Part shown: positions 32,442 through 42,322 of the stretch, piece by piece
Layout: the number at the start of each line of letters is the position of its first letter
Numbering within the stretch: the stretch's first letter is position 1
Origin: Sporosarcina cascadiensis
Lineage (GTDB): Bacteria; Bacillota; Bacilli; Bacillales_A; Planococcaceae
DNA: 64,000 bases
Assembly (NCBI RefSeq): GCF_009650995.1
Contig: NZ_WHVV01000001.1
Span: 263,885-327,884 of the forward strand
Reading direction: 5' to 3'
The notes under the pieces: generated by a model
What the model was told of the DNA's origin: nothing
Seen by the model: the letters and a program-made list of their open reading frames with translations, nothing else
Databases searched by the model: none
Position numbers and translations under genes: made by a program

Positions 32442-32951
32442 TTACGATTCTTCATCTGCCGCACTTTCTGCACTCGTCGTATCCAGCTCATACTTCAGCA
32501 GCTGATCCCAGTCATCTGTCTTGATTAAATCCAGCTGTGCTTCCACCATCATCTTGAAACGGCTTCTAAACACCTTGGACTGTTTCTTCAAGTCTTCTAC
32601 TTCCAACGCAACTTTTCTCGCCCGCGCCAATGCATCATTGACAATGCGGTCTGCATTTTTCTCCGATTCCTTGACGATCAGCTTGGATTCCTGTATCGCA
32701 TTTCTGCGCACATCCTCTGCCGCTTCCTGAGCAATCAGAATAGACTTCTGCAAAGTGCCTTCAATTGTATTGAAATGAGCTAATTTTGCTTCATTAAGAG
32801 AAATCGTCTGCTGCAGCTCTTCATTTTTCTTTATAACGTTTTCATAATCCTTCATAACCTGCTCTAGAAACTCATTCACTTCGTCTTCATCATAACCGCG
32901 AAATTTCGAACTGAATGCTTTGTTATGTATATCCGTAGGGGTTAAAGCCAT
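32442..32951 (-). CDS. divIVA: Septum/pole-targeting protein DivIVA
   Basis: Coiled-coil scaffold that binds curved membrane at septa and poles and recruits division or chromosome-anchoring factors. The 169 residues from ATG 32951 start with ALTPTDIHNKAFSSKFRGYD, the lipid-binding domain, followed by long coiled coils with many Lys, Glu and Gln. A GGAG precedes the start; the longer frame to 32993 is not needed. It is in the ylm division block. Confidence 0.95.
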   Translation of the reverse strand: MALTPTDIHNKAFSSKFRGYDEDEVNEFLEQVMKDYENVIKKNEELQQTISLNEAKLAHFNTIEGTLQKSILIAQEAAEDVRRNAIQESKLIVKESEKNADRIVNDALARARKVALEVEDLKKQSKVFRSRFKMMVEAQLDLIKTDDWDQLLKYELDTTSAESAADEES

Positions 32952-33050
32952 GAAATGCTTTCTCCTTTCCGTCTGATCCATGTCAATTCTCAATTGTTCT
33001 GTACTACTTGATTAAACACTACTTTACCGATTTTATCAAGGCTTTCTCTA

Positions 33051-33827
33051 TCAGACTAACGCACCAATCACGACCCGAATCTTATCTTTTCTCGTCCTGC
33101 CTTCAATACTGAGGATTTTATAGCGGCCAAAGCCTCTGACAGACAGAACATCATGCTCTTCCACTTCAAAAGCCTGCTGATCGATCATCGCCCAGTTTAC
33201 TTTTACTTTTTCTCCTTTTATCAGAGAAGAAGCTTTGGCGCGTGAACAATTTGTCAATGAAGCGACAACTGTATCCAGCCGCAGCGAACTGATAATATGC
33301 ATTTCTTCCGCCCATTCTTCTTTTGCATCAATCACTTCAGCCATATTCAGAATGGGTTTAACGGATACTTTTACCTTGCCGACCTGTGTAAAATTGACAT
33401 GAATATATTCGGATACTTCCTCTGCTACTGCAAATTGCACTTTTTCCTCAGCTATCTGTATATCTCCGAATCGTGAACGGTCGATTCCCACCGACAGCAG
33501 TGAACCTAAAAGCTGTGAATGCTTCATATCAATGAATTTCTGAGGATAATGCACTTCATACAGACTGATTTGAAACTCATCCGTTTCCGGTGAATAGTAA
33601 TCCGGATAGATGAGCATCCGTTTTCGCTCAGAATCCGGAAATCCTCCTTCTGCCGCAAGCATCAGCTCAGAATTACGCACTATGGATTCCGCTATAAACC
33701 GCTGACGCGGATCCAGAAATTCTGTCAGTTTCGGGGCATACGTATCCTCTACTTCTTTCACCCAGCTATTCACCTTTTCAATAAAAGGCTGCTCTTCCTT
33801 TCTGAAATGCTGGAAAATCGATTCCAT
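33051..33827 (-). CDS. ylmH: S4-domain RNA-binding protein YlmH (RqcP2-like)
   Basis: YlmH proteins bind the 50S subunit and act in ribosome-associated quality control beside RqcH. The 258 residues have an N-terminal YlmH domain and a C-terminal S4 domain (about 182-245) with SLRLDTVVASLTNCSRAKA. The window therefore encodes two RQC factors, RqcH and YlmH, in separate operons. Older annotation calls it a division-associated protein because of its position. Confidence 0.9.
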   Translation of the reverse strand: MESIFQHFRKEEQPFIEKVNSWVKEVEDTYAPKLTEFLDPRQRFIAESIVRNSELMLAAEGGFPDSERKRMLIYPDYYSPETDEFQISLYEVHYPQKFIDMKHSQLLGSLLSVGIDRSRFGDIQIAEEKVQFAVAEEVSEYIHVNFTQVGKVKVSVKPILNMAEVIDAKEEWAEEMHIISSLRLDTVVASLTNCSRAKASSLIKGEKVKVNWAMIDQQAFEVEEHDVLSVRGFGRYKILSIEGRTRKDKIRVVIGALV

Positions 33828-33845
33828 GAAAATCCTTCTCCTTGT

Positions 33846-33874
33846 ACAAAAAAATCCCCACCCTGTGAGGATTT
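33846..33874 (-). terminator. Hairpin between ylmG and ylmH
   Basis: AAATCC (33852-33857) pairs with GGATTT (33869-33874), with CAC/GTG inside, followed on minus by TTTTTTTGTAC. It probably reduces read-through from sepF-ylmG into ylmH. Confidence 0.75.
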
Positions 33875-33890
33875 AAGTTTTATTTTATGC

Positions 33891-34178
33891 TTAGATCAAC
33901 GCTTGGAATAACATCAGGTAAATCTGTCCAAGTCCTCTGCCGATCAGATTCAGTGCAAATAATGCCACGATCGGAGATATATCGATCATACCGAGCGGCG
34001 GGATAAACTTTCGGAAAAAACCCAGATAAGGTTCAGCAACACGCCCGATCAGCTGACCGATTTTAGTTTCACGGGTCGACGGGATCCAGGACATTAAAAT
34101 ATAGGCGATTAAAATAAAAGAATAGATTAAAACCGCTCTGGATACTACTAAATACACAATGTTCAATAAACCGATCAT
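33891..34178 (-). CDS. ylmG: YggT-family membrane protein YlmG
   Basis: A 95-residue protein with two hydrophobic segments (about 5-30 and 65-92) and the YggT signature RVAEPYLGFFRKFIPP followed by DISPI. Function is not well defined; in several Gram-positives it clusters with sepF and divIVA and is linked to nucleoid or septum organisation. Confidence 0.9.
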   Translation of the reverse strand: MIGLLNIVYLVVSRAVLIYSFILIAYILMSWIPSTRETKIGQLIGRVAEPYLGFFRKFIPPLGMIDISPIVALFALNLIGRGLGQIYLMLFQALI

Positions 34179-34261
34179 AATTTCATGTACACCTCATTCA
34201 AAATGGTTTAACTCATACTTTCGCGGGCTCTTCTGCTTGTCCAATAAAATAATTCAACTAT

Positions 34262-34711
34262 TTATTCGGACAGATATTCTGTAATCGAGCCTGCCACTTC
34301 CACGTTCTCAGGTGCACATAGAAAGATATCGGTGCCCACTCGCTGAATATCTCCTCCGAGTGCATAGACAGTACCGCTTAAAAAATCGATGATGCGAAAT
34401 CCTTGATCCCGGTCAATCCGCTGCAAATTCACTACGACGGAGCGCTTGTTTTTCAAATGCTCTGCAATATCCTGGGCTTCCGCATAAGCGCGGGGCTCCA
34501 CTAAAATCACTTTCGATGATTTTTGGACACTTTGCAGGCTGATGACCGGCGTGGATGGATGCGGTTCAGCTACTTGCTTCCTAGTGTTGGTCTTTTTAGG
34601 TTCTTTCCGGGCAGGCGGCTGATTTGCAATCGGTTGTCTGCCCGCAGATTCAGTGACTGTTTCCTCTTCTTCCAACCAAAACAATTTCTCAAATCGTTTT
34701 TTGAGGCTCAT
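34262..34711 (-). CDS. sepF: Cell division protein SepF
   Basis: Polymerises into rings that bundle FtsZ filaments and tether them to the membrane. ATG at 34711 overlaps the ylmE stop (ATGA) and gives 149 residues: an N-terminal amphipathic membrane helix ([15 protein letters not shown]), a Pro/Lys-rich linker, and the SepF domain with [20 protein letters not shown]. The longer frame upstream is within ylmE. Confidence 0.93.
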   Translation of the reverse strand: MSLKKRFEKLFWLEEEETVTESAGRQPIANQPPARKEPKKTNTRKQVAEPHPSTPVISLQSVQKSSKVILVEPRAYAEAQDIAEHLKNKRSVVVNLQRIDRDQGFRIIDFLSGTVYALGGDIQRVGTDIFLCAPENVEVAGSITEYLSE

Positions 34712-35397
34712 TTGTCTTCCTCGCTTTCTGATCCGACTAAGGCGGTGCCAACCCGTATATGCGTTGCACCTTCTTCGATTGCAATCATAAAGTCGTTGGA
34801 CATTCCCATCGATAATTGTGTGCACGGGGCATACGGCAATTTTTTTGCAGCGATTTTGTCACGTATTTCCCGTAATGAACGGAAAACGCTGCGGATGACA
34901 GATTCATCCTCTGTGTCAGGTGCCATCGTCATTAATCCAATGACATGAACGTTCTCATACTCTGCTAATTGCTCAAAGAATGCATCGGCTTCAGCCGGTG
35001 TAATACCAGACTTTGATTCTTCCCCGGAGACATTGACTTGAACAAAGCAATCCAATGGCCTGAAGGCTCTTTTATTCACTTCTTTCACAAGACTCATGCG
35101 GTCAACAGAATGAAGGCAGTCAATCGTATCAATCAGCTCTTTCACTTTGCGTGTCTGCAGATTGCCTATAAAATGCCAGTTCACTTCCTCTTGGATATTC
35201 TCCTGTTTATCCAGAAGTCCTTCCAGTCGGTTTTCTCCAAAATCTTTCACACCAAGATCTGCCAGGGACTGTGCCCTTTTGGAAGATACCGATTTAGTAA
35301 CCGCTATTAATGTGAGTTCTTCCGGGTTTCGACCCATTTTTTTACAAGTTTCGTTTATTTGCTGCTGTATAGTTGCTAACCGTTGTTTCACTTCCAC
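34708..35397 (-). CDS. ylmE: PLP-binding homeostasis protein YggS family (YlmE)
   Basis: Alanine racemase N-terminal-like fold that holds pyridoxal phosphate and balances vitamin B6 and amino acid pools. The 229 residues contain LIAVTKSV with the PLP Lys, [22 protein letters not shown] and LSMGMSNDF. In B. subtilis ylmD precedes it; here ylmD is missing and ylmC is directly upstream. Confidence 0.92.
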   Translation of the reverse strand: MEVKQRLATIQQQINETCKKMGRNPEELTLIAVTKSVSSKRAQSLADLGVKDFGENRLEGLLDKQENIQEEVNWHFIGNLQTRKVKELIDTIDCLHSVDRMSLVKEVNKRAFRPLDCFVQVNVSGEESKSGITPAEADAFFEQLAEYENVHVIGLMTMAPDTEDESVIRSVFRSLREIRDKIAAKKLPYAPCTQLSMGMSNDFMIAIEEGATHIRVGTALVGSESEEDK

Positions 35398-35463
35398 AAT
35401 ATCACTACTTTTCTTCTTCTTTGCTACATTGTATCAAGCGAGGCACTAGATATCAACGATTAG

Positions 35464-35709
35464 TCATTGATTTGAGTGTTTCTTCTGGACAAGCACAATA
35501 TCTTTCCCTATGGTTTTGACATCGGCGTAGCCAACCTTTTGCACGCCTTTTGATTTTGAATCTGAGAAAAAAGAACGTTGAATTTCGCCTATATGCAGTT
35601 TATCTATTTTGCCGCTGGTAATATCAATCGTAGCATCTTGGACGAAGCCAAGAAATGAACCTTTTTTTATTTCAATCACTTCTTTTTTCTGCAAGCTGGA
35701 AAAACGCAT
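35464..35709 (-). CDS. ylmC: YlmC/YmxH-family PRC-barrel sporulation protein
   Basis: A small 81-residue PRC-barrel-like protein (SSLQKKEVIEIKKGSFLG, then IDITSGKIDKL). The family is found in spore formers next to sigG and is called sporulation protein YlmC/YmxH; a molecular role is not established. ATG has GGAGG upstream. Confidence 0.85.
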   Translation of the reverse strand: MRFSSLQKKEVIEIKKGSFLGFVQDATIDITSGKIDKLHIGEIQRSFFSDSKSKGVQKVGYADVKTIGKDIVLVQKKHSNQ

Positions 35710-35760
35710 AGTTTCCCCTCCTTATTTCATACTATGCTTAGTGTCTTTTATCGAGAACGC

Positions 35761-35799
35761 AAAAAGCCGTCACAATCCGATCGGGGCATTGTAACGGCT
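35761..35799 (-). terminator. Terminator of sigG
   Basis: AGCCGT and ACAAT (35765-35776) pair with ATTGT and ACGGCT (35788-35799); on minus, TTTTTGCG follows. It lies directly after the sigG stop. Confidence 0.85.
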
Positions 35800-35804
35800 G
35801 TCAC

Positions 35805-36593
35805 TTAACTATTCTTCTGCTCAATGCCTAATCGGATCTTTTCCATCGCATGCTTTTCAATTCGGGAGATCTGAGCTTGGGATATTCCAAGTTCCTTCGC
35901 AATTTCTGTTTGTGTCTGTCCCAGGTAAAAGCGTTTGGAGACGATGAGCTGCTGACGTTCGTCCAACTCATCTACGCTGTCTTTTATCGACACATACGTC
36001 ATCCAGCGTTCCTCTGAGACACGCTGATCCTGCAGTTGATCCATCATATAGATCGGATCCCCGCCATCACTGTTCATCGGCTCATGCAATGACATGGGAT
36101 CTTGGATGGCATCCAGTGCGAATAAAATATCTTCTTCCGGAATACCTGTCATTTTTTCTAAGTCTGAGATGCGCGGTTCGTGCTGATGTTCATTGATATA
36201 CTCTTCTTTTGCCTTAATGGCTTTATATGCGATATCACGCAATGATCTTGATACCCGGACGGCATGGTGGTCACGGAGATGGCGCTTAATTTCTCCTATG
36301 ATCATGGGTACCGCATACGTTGAAAATCGAACATTGTGTTTCAAATCAAAATTATCAATGGCTTTCAGCAATCCAATACAGCCTACTTGGAATAAATCGT
36401 CAGCCTGTTCTCCACGGTAATTAAAACGCTGTACCAGACTGAGTACGAGACGCAAGTTCGCAAACACCAATTCATCTCTGGCGAATTCATCACCACTTTG
36501 CAAACGAATGAAAGTCTCTTTCATTACATCGCTTGTCAATAATGGCAGTTCGGACGTATTGATTCCACAAATTTCTACTCTTGTACGTACCAT
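35805..36593 (-). CDS. sigG: Sporulation sigma factor G
   Basis: Late forespore sigma factor. The 262 residues show region 2 (DDLFQVGCIGLLKAIDNFD, then RFSTYAVPMIIGEIKRHLRD) and region 4 with helix-turn-helix TEIAKELGISQAQISRIE. N-terminus VEICGINTSELPLL is typical of sigma-G. A sigma-F-type promoter lies upstream, fitting forespore control, besides possible read-through from sigE. Confidence 0.96.
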   Translation of the reverse strand: MVRTRVEICGINTSELPLLTSDVMKETFIRLQSGDEFARDELVFANLRLVLSLVQRFNYRGEQADDLFQVGCIGLLKAIDNFDLKHNVRFSTYAVPMIIGEIKRHLRDHHAVRVSRSLRDIAYKAIKAKEEYINEHQHEPRISDLEKMTGIPEEDILFALDAIQDPMSLHEPMNSDGGDPIYMMDQLQDQRVSEERWMTYVSIKDSVDELDERQQLIVSKRFYLGQTQTEIAKELGISQAQISRIEKHAMEKIRLGIEQKNS

Positions 36594-36631
36594 TGGCTAT
36601 TCCTCCGCATTCTATAGGTGAGTGTACAAAG

Positions 36632-36660
36632 TAGTTTGTCCTCAAGTCTTTAGAATATGC
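36632..36660 (-). promoter_or_regulatory. Sigma-F-type promoter of sigG
   Basis: GCATA (36660-36656) and GGACAAACTA (36641-36632), 14 bases apart. The second fits the sigma-F -10 pattern GGNNANAHTR at every position and the first fits GYATA. sigG is a known sigma-F target in B. subtilis. Confidence 0.65.
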
Positions 36661-36697
36661 GGTTTTGAAATTCGCCAATTTCTACCGATGCAGCCAA

Positions 36698-37408
36698 TTA
36701 GGAAATCGGCTGATTCAGTCGGTCACGAAGTTCAGAGATGATTTTCTTTTCCAGTCTCGATATATAGGACTGTGAGATCCCCAGTAGATCGGCCACTTCT
36801 TTCTGCGTCATTTCCATCGTGCCCATCAGTCCAAAACGCTGTTCCATAATATATCGTTCTCTATCATCAAGCCCAGAAATCGCATCAATCATATACTGGC
36901 GTTCCAGTTTCTTTTCTACATCATCTGTAATAATGTCTTCATCTGTTCCCAATATATCGGACAGCAGAAGTTCATTTCCGTCTGCATCGGAGTTAAGCGG
37001 TTCATCGAATGAAATTTCCGAACGCATCCTGTTGGTTTTACGCAGATGCATCAGAATTTCATTTTCAATACAGCGGGAAGCATATGTGGCCAGCTTAATA
37101 TTTTTATCCGCTTTGAATGTCTCTATCGCTTTTATAAGTCCGATCGTACCGATGCTGATCAGGTCTTCAATATTTGTATTCGTATTATCAAAACGTCTCG
37201 CAATATAGACTACCAGGCGAAGATTTTTTTCAATCAGTGTGTCACGAGCTGCCGGGTCTCCGTTCATCAAAGCTTGTATCGTAATGGCTTCCTTTTCTTT
37301 ATCGAGCGGTTTCGGGAGGGATTCATGTCCTCCGATATAAAATGTTCCATTCTTTTTCCTGAAGAAACCCGCCAGATAGGAAATCCACTTTTTCACATCC
37401 GTTAACAT
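36698..37408 (-). CDS. sigE: Pro-sigma-E precursor
   Basis: Early mother-cell sigma factor made as an inactive precursor. The 236 residues start with a hydrophobic, basic pro-sequence (about 1-28) before [13 protein letters not shown], the region SpoIIGA cleaves; then sigma region 2 ([18 protein letters not shown], then [11 protein letters not shown]) and region 4 helix-turn-helix [17 protein letters not shown]. It overlaps spoIIGA by seven bases, pairing substrate with protease. Confidence 0.96.
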   Translation of the reverse strand: MLTDVKKWISYLAGFFRKKNGTFYIGGHESLPKPLDKEKEAITIQALMNGDPAARDTLIEKNLRLVVYIARRFDNTNTNIEDLISIGTIGLIKAIETFKADKNIKLATYASRCIENEILMHLRKTNRMRSEISFDEPLNSDADGNELLLSDILGTDEDIITDDVEKKLERQYMIDAISGLDDRERYIMEQRFGLMGTMEMTQKEVADLLGISQSYISRLEKKIISELRDRLNQPIS

Positions 37409-38250
37409 GTCTCTATTCTCCTTTCCTCTTTCATTATTTCCAGTGCGCTGACTTGCAGTATAGCGGATGCACCTTGCGGGTATTTCCGCTGTTCTTTTGT
37501 CAGCACGGCATAGCCGGCAGGCAGTGGCTGTCCGTCTATATGCCAGCTGTCATACTTGATTCCGACTGTCCACGAAGCGCCCTGCACGGTTTGCAGACGA
37601 ATTAATCGAAGATCTTTTTGGTAAACTGCAGGAAATTGTGACAGGTCCGGCGAAGTATCAGGGCTCCATTTTTGCAAAGCAGTTGAAAAATCAGCAGGCA
37701 GCTGTTCTTTTACAGCTTCGAAAGCAATAAAATGAACAGACGCACCTGAAATCGGCTCCACACAGTGATTGCCGGTATCGATAAATACTTTCAGCGGTAT
37801 TTCCTGTTTCCACAGCATCAGCTCAGAATCTGCCGTGAGACGCTGCAGTCTGCTGTCTTTGCGGGTATCCAGCCACTTAATTTTGAAGATATAAAGTGCG
37901 ATGTACGCAATTCCCACAGCAAATAACACAAAAAGATTGTTTTGTGCAATAGCTATTTTTGAATAGATCAGTGTCAGCAGTCCGCCGGCAAAAAAAGCGG
38001 CGATCAGAACTGCCGGTGCAGCATTTTTCCAACTGCTGAGCGTTTGTCCAAAGGCAATATAGGTCATTCCTAAAAAAGTAAAGATGATCGCTGGCACAGA
38101 ATGGGGAAACATAGTAATAAAGAAGGCTCCGATAAACGAGGCGCTCCACAGCCTCCTTCTGCCCGTCTGGTGATTTCCGACTTTATTAGTGAATGACAGG
38201 ATTGCATAGTTAAAGAGCATATTAATTCCTATCATCAGTTCCGCATACAT
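37402..38250 (-). CDS. spoIIGA: Sporulation sigma-E factor processing peptidase SpoIIGA
   Basis: Septal-membrane aspartic protease that processes pro-sigma-E after a forespore signal. The 282 residues have about five N-terminal membrane helices and a C-terminal aspartic-protease-like domain with [14 protein letters not shown] (catalytic Asp in DTG). AAGGAGG precedes the ATG. Confidence 0.93.
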   Translation of the reverse strand: MYAELMIGINMLFNYAILSFTNKVGNHQTGRRRLWSASFIGAFFITMFPHSVPAIIFTFLGMTYIAFGQTLSSWKNAAPAVLIAAFFAGGLLTLIYSKIAIAQNNLFVLFAVGIAYIALYIFKIKWLDTRKDSRLQRLTADSELMLWKQEIPLKVFIDTGNHCVEPISGASVHFIAFEAVKEQLPADFSTALQKWSPDTSPDLSQFPAVYQKDLRLIRLQTVQGASWTVGIKYDSWHIDGQPLPAGYAVLTKEQRKYPQGASAILQVSALEIMKEERRIETC

Positions 38251-38272
38251 ATGCCGGCCTCCTTAGAAATAG

Positions 38273-38335
38273 ATTATCACGGCCGTCCTAAAAAAAATGT
38301 CAGGCTGCGGAAAGTTTTTCGCAAAGCCTTCGACA
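38273..38335 (-). promoter_or_regulatory. spoIIG promoter with Spo0A box
   Basis: A perfect 0A box TGTCGAA at 38335-38329 (minus). Downstream lie CTGACA (38303-38298) and TGATAA (38279-38274), 18 bases apart, a possible -35/-10 pair. In B. subtilis spoIIG is directly activated by Spo0A~P. The box abuts the end of composite repeat A. Confidence 0.65.
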
Positions 38336-38394
38336 AAATTTTAATTTGGTTGGTGTTGTGTATTTTCAAGAGTTTGGCTTGAGCTGGTTTTGTT

Positions 38395-39268
38395 TTGTTT
38401 CGTTGCTCGACTTTGCAAGCAATTTGAATGAGGTATGAATTTGCAGTTTAAAACCGCTGCGGCGCTGGGGGATTGCCTTACGCTATGAGCTTGCTGGCGG
38501 AGAACGTGCCTATCTGCCAAAGAAGCTTGGCGGATGATCATAGTACCCGCTCAAGCGCTCATAGCCCAGCCTTAGCCGCTCATACCCACCGGCCACGTGA
38601 TCATTCGGCTCGGATGCGTGATCATACCGCATCCCGTCGTGATCATTGAACCGGCCTCCGCGCTCATAGCCGGCCCGTTAGTTGCTCCTTCGCTGGTATA
38701 TGGAAGGCAGGTCATGCAGCTTTTTGGTATGTTGTGGATTTAGTTGGTATGATATGGCTTCGTTGCTCGACTTTGCGGGTAGTTTGAATGAAGTATGGGT
38801 TTGCAGTTTAAATTCGCTACGCGCTGGGGGATTGCCTTACGCTATAAGCCTACTGGCGAAGGGCATGCCAGCAGTCTTATAGCAACGGCCGACCCCGCAG
38901 TTGCGCCTTCGCTTGTGTCGCAGAAAATAAGTCATACTGATTTTTTGCAGGATAAGAGTTTAGTTGGTGAATTTTCGTTTTACGACTTTGCAAATGCATT
39001 AATCACAAGTATCTAAGCAATTGTAGAATGCTAAGCATTGCATGAACAACATACTTTTATAAGAGTCTCAAATAATATGCTCATACTGCCACTCACATAA
39101 AAATTTCTGAAAAACCAGCCAGTGTACCGGAGTGGAAGCCCGCGACAAAACCACTCTGGGAGTATCAGCCCGACAGGTGAGACGACTTGCGGGAGCTTGC
39201 GACCAAGTCGGCTCACCGCGGGCCCGCAAGACACGCGTCCGCCTAGAACGTAGGGAAACGGTCTCTTT
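38395..39268 (-). repeat. Composite repeat copy A (inverted), between spoIIGA and ftsZ
   Basis: Read on minus from 39268: module 1 (39268-39092, start CCGTTTCCCT and core GGCGGACGC), a linker with TATGAGCAT and TTCATGCAAT (about 39091-39010), a short module (38960-38757) with GCAACTGCGGGGTCGGCC, and the box-array module (38700-38395). Each of the last two ends with GTAAGGCAATCCCCCAGCGC and GCAAAGTCGAGCAACGAA. The order equals that of copy C. No credible protein gene is present in 38341-39290. Confidence 0.88.
38535..38667 (-). repeat. 21-bp-phased seven-box array A
   Basis: Seven 7-bp boxes begin on plus at 38535, 38556, 38577, 38598, 38619, 38640 and 38661, exactly 21 bp apart. Read on minus the order is ATGAGCG, three ATGATCA, two ATGAGCG, ATGATCA. 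The 14-bp spacers differ from one another within the array. All seven boxes are identical to those of array B. Confidence 0.93.
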
Positions 39269-39292
39269 CCACTTACCCTACTGCATAACTAC

Positions 39293-39337
39293 AAAAAAGC
39301 TTTCCAGCAGAGAATTACTTCTCTGACGGAAAGCTTT
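39293..39337 (-). terminator. Terminator of ftsZ
   Basis: AAAGCTTTCC (39296-39305) pairs with GGAAAGCTTT (39328-39337), with AGAGAA/TTCTCT inside, followed on minus by TTTTTTGTAG. Confidence 0.88.
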
Positions 39338-39346
39338 GAATTATTA

Positions 39347-40519
39347 TTACTTACGGCGCTGACGATTGCGCAAGAACGTTGGGATATCCAGTTGCTCTTC
39401 GTGCTGGTTTGTCTGCGGCTGTCTTGGCTGTTCAGGCTGCTCGTAGCGCGGCTCTTCGCGTCTGCTTTGCACTGGTGCCTGCTGCTGCGGCTTGTTTTCG
39501 CGCTGACGCATGCCACTTCCGACCCCGGCTCCTGAATTTCTGCTTGGTCTCGGTGCCGTCAGATGCTCTTCATTAAAACCGGTCGCAATGACTGTTACGA
39601 TGATTTCATCCTTCAGATCATCGTTAATCACAGAACCGAAGATCATATTTACATCTTCGTCTGATGCGGAAGCTACGATATCAGCTGCTTCCTGTACTTC
39701 AAACAAGCTCAGGTTTGATCCGCCGGTGATGTTCATCAAAACACCTTTTGCCCCGTCGATCGATGTTTCAAGCAATGGGCTGGAGATTGCTTTTTTCGCT
39801 GCTTCTGCCGCTCTGTTTTCTCCAGTAGACATACCGATTCCCATTAGAGCAGAACCTTTATTGGACATGATCGTTTTGACGTCCGCGAAATCCAGGTTGA
39901 TGAGGCCGGGAACCGCGATCAAATCGGAAATACCTTGAACACCTTGACGCAGTACATTGTCTGCTTCCCGGAACGCTTCCAGCATCGGAGTATTTTTATC
40001 CACAATCTCCAGAAGCTTATCGTTTGGAATCACGATCAGCGTATCCACTGCTTCCTTCATGCCTGTTATACCGCCGATTGCTTGTGTCTGACGCTTTCTT
40101 CCTTCGAATGTGAATGGACGTGTGACAACACCTACTGTCAGTGCACCCAAATCTTTAGCAATTTGAGCGATAACAGGAGCTGCACCCGTTCCGGTACCTC
40201 CACCCATACCAGCAGTTACAAATACCATATCTGCCCCGCGCAATGCTTCTTCTAGCTGTTCTTTACTCTCTTCAGCAGCCTTTTTACCGACTTCCGGATT
40301 AGCACCCGCACCTAAACCGCGTGTCAATTTCTCCCCGATCTGCAGCTTTACTTCTGCCGATGAAAGTTTTAAAGCCTGTGCATCCGTATTGACTGCAATA
40401 AATTCTACACCCTGTACTCCGTGTTCGATCATTCGGTTGACCGCATTGTTTCCACCGCCGCCTACTCCAATTACTTTTATCACTGCTAACGCATCTACAT
40501 TCGTATCAAATTCAAGCAT
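39347..40519 (-). CDS. ftsZ: Cell division GTPase FtsZ
   Basis: Tubulin-like GTPase that forms the Z-ring. The 390 residues have [13 protein letters not shown], the signature [10 protein letters not shown], the T7 loop NLDFADVKT, a disordered Gln/Pro-rich linker (about 318-375) and the C-terminal peptide [10 protein letters not shown] that binds FtsA, SepF and others. AGGAGG precedes the ATG. It is the last gene of the dcw run. Confidence 0.98.
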   Translation of the reverse strand: MLEFDTNVDALAVIKVIGVGGGGNNAVNRMIEHGVQGVEFIAVNTDAQALKLSSAEVKLQIGEKLTRGLGAGANPEVGKKAAEESKEQLEEALRGADMVFVTAGMGGGTGTGAAPVIAQIAKDLGALTVGVVTRPFTFEGRKRQTQAIGGITGMKEAVDTLIVIPNDKLLEIVDKNTPMLEAFREADNVLRQGVQGISDLIAVPGLINLDFADVKTIMSNKGSALMGIGMSTGENRAAEAAKKAISSPLLETSIDGAKGVLMNITGGSNLSLFEVQEAADIVASASDEDVNMIFGSVINDDLKDEIIVTVIATGFNEEHLTAPRPSRNSGAGVGSGMRQRENKPQQQAPVQSRREEPRYEQPEQPRQPQTNQHEEQLDIPTFLRNRQRRK

Positions 40520-40565
40520 TGGTTTTCCTCCTCTACTTTATCTGCGATTCCCTGCCCCACATGTT

Positions 40566-41852
40566 TCATTCAAAAAAATTATCGAACATTTTTTTAGCTT
40601 TTTTCATAAAGCCTTCGCCCTTTTCTTTCTTCGGTCTTGCAGGCTTAGGCGCTTGTTCCGCGGTTTCATATACTGCATCATCTGTCTGTGAAAGACCAGC
40701 TTGTCCGCCTTCATGGCCGAAAAATACATCTTCCATGTACGCATAGCGGATTAAACCTACTGCAGTGGAATACATCGGCTCTCTTACACCTATATATTCA
40801 GGTGTATACAGCCGGACTCTCGTTTTGAAAATATGACGTGCCAATTGCAGCACACCGTCTAATTTAGCAGTGCCGCCGGTGATGACAATTCCGCCCGGCA
40901 GGTCATTGATTCCTGATTCATACAGATCTTCCAGGATCAGTTCAAATAATTCTTCTAACCGTGAACCGATAATTTCAGAAATATAGCGCTGACTGTACTG
41001 ATCTTTGGAATCTGCTCCGATAACCGGAACTTCAAACAGTTCATCGTCGGAGGCATCGTCGTAAAAAGCATGTCCATGCTGATGCTTGATCATCCGGGCC
41101 TGCTCAGTCGGTGTCTTTAATACGATTGACAGATCTTTCGTAATATGGTCGCCGCCAATCGGCAATACAGATGTTTTCACCAGACGATTTTCCGCAAAAA
41201 CGGAAATCGTAGTGGATCCTCCGCCGATATCAATAAACGCTGTGCCATGATTCATCTCGTCTTCCGACAGAGCGAAAGTACCTGCTGCTAACGGCTGCAA
41301 ATAAATTTCACGTATTTGCAGTCCGGCCCGTTCCACACATCGCAAAATGTTATGTACTAGAGTTTTGGACGTTGTAATTAACGTAGCGTCCATTTCCAAT
41401 CTAACCCCCATCATACCACGAGGATCCGTTATTTCATCATAATCGTCCACAATAAATTGTTTAGGAACCAGATTAACGATCTCCCGTTCAGGCGGGACAT
41501 TCATCACTTGAGAAGATTTCATGACGCGTTCCAGATCATCATCTGTGATTTCCCGATTTTCAGAGTTGACAGCCACCACACCTTTGACATCTTGAAGCTG
41601 AACGCCGTTAGCCGGAATGCCAAGTACAACTTCTTCAATCTTCAGTCCTGTCATTCTTTCTGCCTGCTCAATTGCCTTTTTTATGGACTGTACCGTTGCA
41701 TCGATATCAATAATTGTTCCTTTTCGAATGCCTGCGGACTGAACATTCCCTACGCCAATTACATGAAGGGAATTATGATCCATTTCTCCGATCAATACTT
41801 TAATTGTAGATGATCCTATATCAAGCGATACATAATTATATGATTGACTCAA
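40566..41852 (-). CDS. ftsA: Cell division protein FtsA
   Basis: Actin-like protein tethering FtsZ to the membrane. The 428 residues have the actin-fold phosphate loops [10 protein letters not shown] and [19 protein letters not shown], and a C-terminal amphipathic helix ([13 protein letters not shown]). The start is TTG, seven bases after AGGAGGTG. Confidence 0.96.
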   Translation of the reverse strand: MSQSYNYVSLDIGSSTIKVLIGEMDHNSLHVIGVGNVQSAGIRKGTIIDIDATVQSIKKAIEQAERMTGLKIEEVVLGIPANGVQLQDVKGVVAVNSENREITDDDLERVMKSSQVMNVPPEREIVNLVPKQFIVDDYDEITDPRGMMGVRLEMDATLITTSKTLVHNILRCVERAGLQIREIYLQPLAAGTFALSEDEMNHGTAFIDIGGGSTTISVFAENRLVKTSVLPIGGDHITKDLSIVLKTPTEQARMIKHQHGHAFYDDASDDELFEVPVIGADSKDQYSQRYISEIIGSRLEELFELILEDLYESGINDLPGGIVITGGTAKLDGVLQLARHIFKTRVRLYTPEYIGVREPMYSTAVGLIRYAYMEDVFFGHEGGQAGLSQTDDAVYETAEQAPKPARPKKEKGEGFMKKAKKMFDNFFE

Positions 41853-41952
41853 TTATTGACACCTCCTAAAAGAAACTATTACCTTACATTCTATTGCATT
41901 TCGATTGCTTTGTCTAAATATTTTCAGCACCTTCTTCCCTAATTGCAAGGAA

Positions 41953-42318
41953 CTAGACATCCGTACCGGAATTTTGTTTCCTGGAAGTCCATTTTGCCAG
42001 CAAAATTCTGCGTATGACTGCGATATTCTGGAACAGCCGCACGCCAAAAGCAAAGACTGCCGCCAAGTATAGATCGACCCCTAAATGCACACCGATAAAT
42101 GCAAGTGCGGCCGCAAGAAGGATATTGAAGAAAAACCCTGATACAAATACTCTGTCATCGTAAACTTGCTGAAGGTAGGCTCTAATCCCGCCGAACAGCG
42201 TATCGAAAGCGGCGAGAATAGCGATGGATAAGTAGTTATTATAGACTTGCGGAATTTGTATATCCGAGAGCAAACCAAGTGAAACGCCAAGGAGCAGCCC
42301 AAGCAATGGTAGCCACAT
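41953..42318 (-). CDS. sbp: Small basic membrane protein Sbp (DUF1290)
   Basis: A 121-residue protein with three or four hydrophobic segments and family stretches LAAFDTLFGGIRAYLQ and FFFNILLAAALAFIG. It lies between ylxX and ftsA as in B. subtilis; its function is unknown. Confidence 0.88.
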   Translation of the reverse strand: MWLPLLGLLLGVSLGLLSDIQIPQVYNNYLSIAILAAFDTLFGGIRAYLQQVYDDRVFVSGFFFNILLAAALAFIGVHLGVDLYLAAVFAFGVRLFQNIAVIRRILLAKWTSRKQNSGTDV

Positions 42319-42322
42319 ATTG

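Noticed and set aside
38535..38667. Possible CRISPR array
   Set aside because: The repeated unit is only 7 bp, spacers are 14 bp and are shared between the three copies, and there are no cas genes.
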